The notes under the pieces were generated by a model that saw nothing but the letters and a program-made list of their open reading frames with translations, was not told the origin of the DNA and made no database searches. Below are positions 55,180 through 62,000 of a DNA stretch of 62,000 bases, piece by piece (position 1 is the stretch's first letter; every line of letters starts with the position of its first letter). Made by a program: the position numbers and the translations under genes. This stretch comes from Cryptomeria japonica (Eukaryota; Streptophyta; Pinopsida; Cupressales; Cupressaceae). The stretch is from the NCBI RefSeq assembly GCF_030272615.1, contig NC_081414.1:6459001-6521000 (forward strand), written 5' to 3'.

Positions 55180-58100
55180 CTACAAATCCTTGGTCTGGTT
55201 GTTGATCTCCAAATCAATTCTTGCAACCTGAAGTTGAAACTGGTGAACGATTTGCCCATAAGCGGTAAAGGAGTCATATGGGGTCTTGAAGGTGCTTATA
55301 AATGTCTGCAAATCAGTTTGTAGTTTGTCTTTCTGGGCAAGCACATCATCACAGAATAGATGGGGTAGACATATCTTACTGAGCAGCAATTTCCCCTCAT
55401 CCATTGCATCTTTGATGTCCTTCCGTGCCTTTTGCAGATCGAACCGATGCTCATGTAACTTTTTCACCAAGGCAGTGTTCAAAGCCTTTTGATGCTCCTT
55501 CTTGGCATGTGCTTCGACAACCTCTTCCAGGCTTTGTACCTGGTCCTCCACAACTATGCATAAAAGTTTCAGTTGGGCCAGAGAGGAATCGGTACTGGGG
55601 AGGTTGGTATCGGGTATCAAACCGGTAAGAGTGTCCACTGCAGCTTGGATCACATCTTACTCCTTCTTCCTTCTTATCACCTCTAGGCATTCTTGAGAAA
55701 GCTTAATGCTTTGTAGTAGCTCTGATTCGTTAGTAGATTGGAGGTCAATGGGACTGGTAAAGTTAGCCGATTTGACTTAACTACCAGTTGCCTTTGGGGT
55801 CTCCACTTGTGTGCTTTGTGCCGCTTCCTCCTTCTCTTTGGCTCTTAACTTAGCTTCTTCTGCCTTCTTTTGCTCCTCTTCTTCTTGCTTTCTTTTCTCT
55901 TCTTGCTTCTTCTTCTCTTCTTCTTTCCACTCCTTTTCTTCTTCATCCTTCTTCTTCTTCTCCTCTTCCTGCTTCTTCTTCTCCTCTTCCTTTCTCTTTT
56001 CTTCTTCCTGCCGTTTCTCTTCTTCTTTCTTTTCTTCTTCCTTCTTCTTCTTCTTCTCTTCCTCTTGTTTCTTCTTCTCCTCTTCTTTTCTTTTCTTTTC
56101 CTCATCTAGTTTCCTTTTCTCCTCCTATTTTTTCTTTTCTTCCTCTTTTCTCTTTTTCTCTTCTTCTGCCCATTTCTTCTTTTCAACTTCTTGTTGCTTC
56201 TTCTCTTTTTCCGCTTGCTCCTTGGTAGCCTTTTCTTTGTCCTATTTTTCCTATCCTATCACTTTTGATGGTGTACCCGGAGTGACATTTTCACCATTCA
56301 AGGCATCAACATCAATAGGATCCATTTGATCAGTGACGTGTTCTCCTTCACTGTCATATACCTCATCCGGTTTATTGGTTACCGTTTCTTGCTCAGCTTT
56401 CCTGTTGGCTTTAGCCACTTGATGCAACCTTAAAGTGACTTGGGCATGAGAGTGGGTATCTTTTACCACTTCAGGAACTTTTCCTTCTAGCAACAAAAGT
56501 CTCCTTCTTCTCATAAAGAAGAGGCCCTTATATCTTTCCACTACTTCATAAAGTTCAGTTTTAGGTACATTAGGAAAGTATTGTGCAAATACTTCCTCTC
56601 TTATTTCCTATTCCTTCTCTATGGAAATGCGCCACTTGTTATCTAAAGAATTATACAAAGAATTAGGTGTCTCAGATTTAATTTCTGATGGCCACCGGTC
56701 ATTAATACATAAATAATTGATGACTTCCTATTCAACTTCCTTCTTTTCATCATTATTAAAATCATCAAAGAACTCTTTCAAATCACCAAGTACTTTTATT
56801 CTAATATTCTTAATAGTTCTTTGACAATGTGTCAAAGGTTTGTAGGAGGAAATATCAATATTTACCGGTGCAGATGTTGCCGGTTCATTCTTTTTCTTTT
56901 TCCTTGCTTGCCTAGTCTTCTTAGGCTGTTCTTTAGACACAGTGTCCTCTGAGTCTAGTGTGGTGTCTTTTGTCTTCCGCTTTCTCTCAAAGACTTTGTT
57001 GGGTGCAACTTCCAGTTTCTTCTTTGCTGGTGACCGCTTGGTCACTTTAGGACTTGCTGTGGTAATCGGTGCCGATACTGAAGGCACTGCCTTTCCCTTC
57101 TTTACTGATGGTTCTTCAACCGGTGTAACCCTTTCCAAATAGGTGCCAGTTCTCTTTTCCTTTGGATCAAGGGGCGAGGCAAGTAGGGTAGAGGCATACC
57201 CATCTAGTATGTCATACATTACCTCATAGCCCATCGATTCCACTTCTTCCTGTCTAGGCTCAACCGCCTCCTTTATGCACTCATCAACTCCGATGGTGAA
57301 GCAGATGTCATGTTCATATTTCTTGACAATATCACCTAATATTGTCACTCTTTGGCTCATTTTGCATCTGAACTCATCAAAGTATTTGTTTAGAACTTCT
57401 GGATAACTGGTTCCAACCGCTTGAAGGCTTTCCTTGATTTGCTTTGTAACCGGTTGGTCGGCAGACCACTGAATATCTCTGACTCCTGGGAAGTAACCTT
57501 GGAAGTAGAAGAACAACCCAACCAATAGTTGTCCAAACTTAAATCTCAAGGCATTGTCCTGTTTAATTGACTTTAGGTTCAGAAGAAGTTGCCTTTGCAT
57601 ACAGGTGCATAAGTCAAATGATGCATCTTCCATGATCATCCGGTAGGCAACATTTACCGCTACAACAAAGATAGAGTTGATTCTGCTAGCGTGGAATGTC
57701 GGGTATCCTATCACCATACATGCATATTTGACTAGATTTTCCTTGATGGAATTGACAGTCATTTTTAGTGAGTCGCTCACAGAACTGGTGAGCTTGGTCA
57801 TTTCTGTCTTGCTGATCTTCCTTAGGGCTGGCACTTCACTGACATTACAGAAACTGGTGATGACATGAATTGCTTCCGATGTGATGTCATGTGTCCGCTC
57901 TAAGTACATTTGATCACCGTGCACTCTACTCAGAATGATGCGGATGTGATCATCTGAAAACTCTTCAAGGAAATAGACTGCATTGTGAAGCTTCTTCTTT
58001 TCTAGGATGCTATATTCCAGTTTAATCTTCTTGTCCTTCCCGCAGAACAAACTCAATTAGGAATGGATTACAAGAGATCCTAAGTCTTCAATCTTGGAGT

Positions 58101-58236
58101 CAATGTAATCGGAAATGCCTTCCTCCACTATAACACCAACGGGTATTTGAGATAGGGCATTATATTTTGCCTTTCGTTGAATGAAGTCTATTGAATCAAC
58201 AGGTGCACTAGGGCTAGAGTGTGATGCGGAAGCCAT
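55180..58236 (-). pseudogene. ORF2 of element F, unknown function, with a charged-helix region
   Basis: The minus-strand ATG at 58234-58236 (MASASHSSPSAPVDSIDF) opens about 1,019 codons in one frame with several stops (near 58057, 56728, 56600, 56250) and no clear frameshift. The open part 58056-56728 is 442 codons. Its N-terminal domain has FSDDHIRIILSRVHGDQ, DITSEAIHVITSF, GYPTFHASRINSIF and FGQLLVGLFFYFQGYFPG. MGYEVMYDILDGYASTLL and a basic Lys/Arg/Pro region follow. From 56240 to 55830 the frame is almost pure Glu/Lys (EEEKKKQEEEKKKK pattern), probably a single alpha helix. A helical C-terminal domain (55653-55180) ends it. No enzyme motif is visible. The N-terminal half may relate to the putative plant transposon protein families; this is tentative. 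Confidence 0.62.
55830..56240 (-). repeat. Glu/Lys-coding low-complexity tract in ORF2 of element F
   Basis: The plus strand is a CTTCTT/CTCCTC pyrimidine tract of about 400 bp. In the ORF2 frame it encodes repeated EEEKKKQ-like units. The other frames give Arg/Lys- or Ser/Phe-rich shadows. Confidence 0.8.
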
Positions 58237-58678
58237 GATAAACAAATAAATTTGAGAAATACCTTCATAATTCAAAATTTAGGGCTTACAATTTGCACTT
58301 CGTCACACACTCCTTCGGTTGCTGAAATACCGCTTTGTGCTCTACACTTGATTGATTGATATTCACTTCTGATTCTTCTTCAAGATTTTGAGAATTCTTT
58401 GAATCATAATGCAAATTGCTTTTCATCGCTCGGTGCTTAAAACGAACTTCTTCGCTTGAGAACTAATAAGTGAAAAATGACTTGAAAAATCCTTTTAAGC
58501 AAGTTCTCCACCTACCTAATAAATGCTCCACTATTAGGGCATAAACCCTAATTTGCCTTTTACCATTTCCGGTCTTCTGCCAGTTGATAGGTATCACTTA
58601 CAGGTTAAGGTCTTTTACCAGTTTAAACCGGGGGTTCGAGATATTTCACCATTTGCTCCCCCTAAGCTTTTCTGATGC
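58237..58678 (-). other. Spacer between Gag and ORF2 of element F
   Basis: About 440 bases without a supported ORF, parallel to the spacer in element G. Confidence 0.5.
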
Positions 58679-59836
58679 TTAGTTTTTCGGTTCAGTGACT
58701 TCCACACTAGGTGCAAAAACCGGTTGTTCTTGAATCACTTCTTCTGGCTTCTTCTTCCAGGTTTTCTTCATATCCATTTGAACGGTTTCAATATCTATCT
58801 TTCCTTCTGAAGTTACCGGTATATCATCCGATATATTCTTTCTCGTTCTGCAAAATCTTGCTGTATGACCCGATTTTTTGCAATGATAGCAAATCATTCC
58901 AGGTGCTCTCTAAGGTCCATTGTTCATGTTTCCATTCTTCCTTCTGCATGTTGTAGCAGTGTGACCATTACCATGACAAATCAAACAGGTTGCTCTCCAT
59001 CCAGTTGTCGCTTGATAGCCACTGCTTCCTGACTGATAATTATAGGTATTAAACCGGTTTGGGTTCCGGTTCCCTGAGGGTTCAGAAAGAGCTCCTTTAC
59101 TCCTTTGAGGATACCTTCCGGTGTTGTTCATGATAGACCTGCATTCAAATTCTTTATACCCAAACTTGTTGCATGCATAACAATTACCATTGAATCTATT
59201 GGGTCTAGGCTTATCATTTAGAAAATAAGGAAAGTTATTGTAAGCCTTACTTCTACATACATTGGCAGTGTGTCCTTCCTTGAGACAATTAAAGCAAATA
59301 GGTTTGAAATTTTGCTTACCTTTATCCTTTGGTGCCGGTTGTTTCTTTGATGCTCCATCTTTTGTTCGAGAGGTCTCACCTTCCTCATATTCAGAGAAAC
59401 CAAGTCCATTGGTATTCTTTACCGGTTTAGCTGACTCAAGCTTCTGCTCTAGCTTGACAGTGCTCTTATTGAATTTGGAAAGTATTTCCTTTGACTCAGT
59501 AAGTTATTTGGTGATAGCAGCATTGGATTCCTTCAAGGTTGCATTCTTAGAAACAACCATGTGTAGTTCACCTTGCATTTCTTCCTTTTCCATTTTATTT
59601 TCATGAAGATGAGCTGTAAGTGCACTGGTCTCTTGTTTCAGCTTAGAGATCTCATGATCTTTGTCTTTTACCAGATCTTCAGCTTTCCTCTGGTTCTCAA
59701 GTTCTTGACACATTCTGATAGTTAGTCCTTCAAGTTCCCTTCTTAGGTTGGCATTGGACTCATATAGTTTTTCAACTTCTTGAACTAGGGCTTCCATGTC
59801 CGCTTCATCAGAAGAACTGTTTTCAGTTAGCTCCAT
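58679..59836 (-). pseudogene. Reduced Gag of element F: coiled coil plus four zinc knuckles
   Basis: The minus-strand frame opens with an acidic start and a long heptad helix (VQEVEKLYESNANLRRELEGL, KDKDHEISKLKQETSAL). A stop and further helix follow, then CFNCLKEGHTANVC, CYACNKFGYKEFEC (His replaced by Tyr), CLICHGNGHTATTC (about 58975) and CYHCKKSGHTARFC (about 58890), and a charged tail. The Copia Gag N-terminal domain is missing: only about 110 bases lie between the primer site and this frame. The pattern matches element G. Two or three stops break it. Confidence 0.75.
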
Positions 59837-59934
59837 CAGTTTTTCAGCATGCTCTCTTCTTTTTGCCTAAGAGGCCTTATATTTGACTTTAAGTTCATCA
59901 TTCTTTCCAAGTGGTTAGACTTATAGAAAGGTTG

Positions 59935-61136
59935 GCTCTAATACCAATTGATGAATACTAAGAGGGGGGGGGTGAATTAGTATACCAAAAATTATTGTAC
60001 TCAAACACTTTATTAGTCTAGCAATAAACTAGTATAACAATTTAACTAACAAATCGGTTAACACAAATGCAAACCAAACAACAAGTAAAGCATTCACCCA
60101 CATAAGCACAATCACCATAACACAAGATATTTTGACATAGAAACCCAAATGGGAAAAACCACGGTGAGATGAAACTCAGAAGTAACTATCTACAGAATAG
60201 TAACCAGACAGGTTAAGGTCAGACCGGTTAAGGTCATACAATGTTCTTTACCAGAACAAATCCTGTTAGGAGATAAGTCTGATTAAAGACTACCTTGTGA
60301 GAGGATTTTAGATCCACAGATGTGAACCACCTTGTTAGACGATTTACAAAGGCTTTTTTGGGCTTACCCGGTTAAGGGTTTCTAACTTGTCAAAGATGTG
60401 AGTAATCAACAAGTTAATGATCTAGCAAATAGCACAATCTGCTTGGTTAGATCCATGATAGATTATTGCTAATGCATTTCAGCATTACTTCAGTCTTCAG
60501 TAAATCCACACTCTCTTGCAGTACACAGACTTGATCTTTTCTTTTAAGATCACACATACTAGAACTCATCAACCACTCCAAACCCTAACATCTATTCTTC
60601 ACTCCTACTAAAACCCTAGACATGATGTCCTTAAAAGGAATCTGATTTCATGTCGGTCCAATAGGATTATATTGCAAGTTCCTAGGTTCATTGTATCTAG
60701 ACACATTTGGTAACACGACACAAAATCATTATCAAAGTGTCGGTGGATGGTAACTCATCACAAAGATATACCGGTTGGTAACTCATCACAGAGTATTACC
60801 AGTTTATACAACTTTACCGATTACCAGTTGGTAACTCAATAGTAATATCGGTTTAGCAGATTACCGATTGACATTAACGAAGAGTGGGAAAATGATAACT
60901 GGTGCTTCTAGTTCCTTTGCTCTATTCTACTTGACATCCTTGAACCGCTTGAGGTCCTCATGTTGCTTGAGATCGGTAAACACTTTCTGCAAGACACCAA
61001 TAGTCTGAAGACTATAACATAATACCGGTTTGAAACAAATATCGGTTGAGCATAACCCATACATACAAAAAGTGATCTCATAGCAAGTGTGTGTCCATCA
61101 ATGACAATCACAACATAATCATCAAAAATGCCAACA
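59935..61136 (-). repeat. 5' LTR of element F with adjoining primer site
   Basis: The LTR is 59949-61136. On the minus strand TTGGTATTAGAGCC (59935-59948) follows. It is the initiator-Met site with one C-to-T change. Confidence 0.9.
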
Positions 61137-61978
61137 TTAACTAATTACATTGATGAAACTATTGTTGCTCCTACTGATCCTAAGGATGATCCCAATGGTC
61201 ACTTAGATTGGCTCACTAAGAACATCATGGCAATTCATACCTTAAGAAATTATGTATCAAAAGATCTTATCTTTCATATTGAGAAATGTACTTTAATTAA
61301 GGATGCTTGGCAAAAGTTTCAAGACTTGTATGGTCAAGTTGACGAGATTAGGGGATATCAAATTGATAGTGATGTTACCATGTTAGATCCCAATAAATTC
61401 GATACAATACAAGATTATGTCACTAAAGCAAAAGAGTTGAGGGCACAACTCAAGGATTGTGGCATTGATAAGAAGGATACTCAATTGATCTTCAATTTGA
61501 TGGGCAAACTTCCACAAGAATATGCAACATTTGTTTCTAGTTTCCAAACCCATAGGATGACAATGGGTTCAAGCTACACAATGCCGACATTTTATGCTTT
61601 CACCGATATGTTGATTATGGAAAAAACTAAGTTGATAAGCATGGGCATTCTTAAGACTTCTAAGTCTCAATCATATGTGGCAACTCAAGGGAATAAAGGA
61701 AATCAAAGAAAGGACAACTCAAACAAGAAGAAATGGAAATCAAAGCCTAAGGACAAAGCACCACCTTCTCCACAACAAGGAGATTCATCCTCTTCCAAGA
61801 AGGACAATTCACCAAAGAAGGAGATAACTACTTGTGCTTATTGTAAAAAGGTTGGTCATGAGGAGCATCGTTGCCATTCTAAGAAGACTGATGAGCTCCT
61901 CCATATCCTCAAAAAGAACAACATTGATTTGCCTAATGCCTACAAGAAGGAGGATTCATCACCTTCCACTTCCTCATA
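61137..61978 (+). pseudogene. Copia E Gag, main piece
   Basis: From the TTAAC duplication the frame runs without a stop to the TAA at 61976-61978. It carries the UBN2-type Gag body (NGHLDWLTKNIMAIHTL, LIKDAWQKFQDLYG, DYVTKAKELRAQLKDCGI, LMGKLPQEYATF), a Lys/Ser/Pro-rich linker and one CCHC knuckle, CAYCKKVGHEEHRC (about 61834-61875). In elements of this type pol follows in the same frame, so the TAA at 61976 may be a decay stop; the window ends here. An ATG at 61128 inside the element F LTR is in frame and could by chance provide a start. Confidence 0.85.
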
Positions 61979-62000
61979 ATCAAAGGGAAAAGGACAAGCA

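Larger units (their letters stand above)
53471..61136 (-). mobile_element. Element F: non-autonomous Copia-like element with reduced Gag and a long unknown ORF
   Basis: LTRs of 1197 and 1188 bp (53471-54667, 59949-61136) flank the element, with a perfect TSD TTAAC (53466-53470, 61137-61141). On the minus strand an initiator-Met-like primer site, a zinc-knuckle Gag, a spacer, a second ORF of about 1,000 codons, purine tracts and the 3' LTR follow in order. No pol motif is visible. The organisation parallels element G, although the two are diverged in sequence, so this is a family plan and not one copy. Confidence 0.9.

Noticed and set aside
55845-56105. Arg/Lys-rich minus-strand ORF and Ser/Phe-rich plus-strand ORFs over the pyrimidine tract
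   Set aside because: These are shadows of the Glu/Lys tract of ORF2. The ORF2 frame passes through the same bases and links conserved domains on both sides.

Overview
The window is 62 kb of plant nuclear DNA made almost entirely of LTR retrotransposons inserted into one another. I found no ordinary host gene, rRNA, tRNA or CRISPR array. The families (Copia with initiator-Met primer sites, a Ty3 chromovirus with a chromodomain, and Tat/Ogre-like Ty3 elements), the low gene density, the long LTRs and the heavy C-to-T decay fit a large-genome seed plant. A conifer or other gymnosperm is my guess (inference, not proven by the sequence).

The nest can be read from target-site duplications (TSDs). 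The outermost layer is a Ty3-like element on the minus strand (element C: 5' LTR 49157-50331, gag about 45419-47629, rest outside the window). Copia 2 sits in its gag (plus strand, internal part from 7059, 3' LTR 44170-45418). Copia 2 was hit twice. Element 1, a gag-only Copia-like element with 2.5 kb LTRs (1-6862), landed in its 5' LTR. Chromovirus D (minus, 11594-44123, TSD CTGTT/CTATT) landed just upstream of its 3' LTR. D was hit by Copia A (plus, 12655-31426, TSD TGAAT) between integrase and chromodomain, and by element G (minus, 33931-40665, TSD GTCTA/GTCCA) between protease and RT. Copia A was hit by a 464-bp solo LTR (16227-16690, TSD AAATG) and by element B (minus, 17820-28827, TSD GTCTT). 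This gives five layers: C > Copia 2 > D > Copia A > B. A solo LTR (45724-46985, TSD TTGCC) also sits in the gag of C.

To the right is a separate nest. Copia E (LTR 51038-51532, plus) is interrupted in its gag by element F (minus, 53471-61136, TSD TTAAC). The gag of E resumes at 61137. E itself lies in DNA that resembles the 3' region of a B-family element.

Three points stand out. (1) Elements G and F are two diverged non-autonomous LTR elements with the same unusual plan: a reduced zinc-knuckle Gag, no pol, and a long second ORF of unknown function. (2) Element B has lost RT, RNase H and the integrase core, yet has near-identical LTRs and a perfect TSD. It also carries an antisense, apparently spliced plant-mobile-domain-like gene. 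(3) Five Copia-type families share an inverted repeat (CATCAATG...CATTGATG) that brackets the polypurine tract and the start of the 3' LTR, placing the plus-strand primer in a potential loop. Differences between paired LTRs concentrate at CCGG/CG/CNG sites, the signature of methylation-driven decay.
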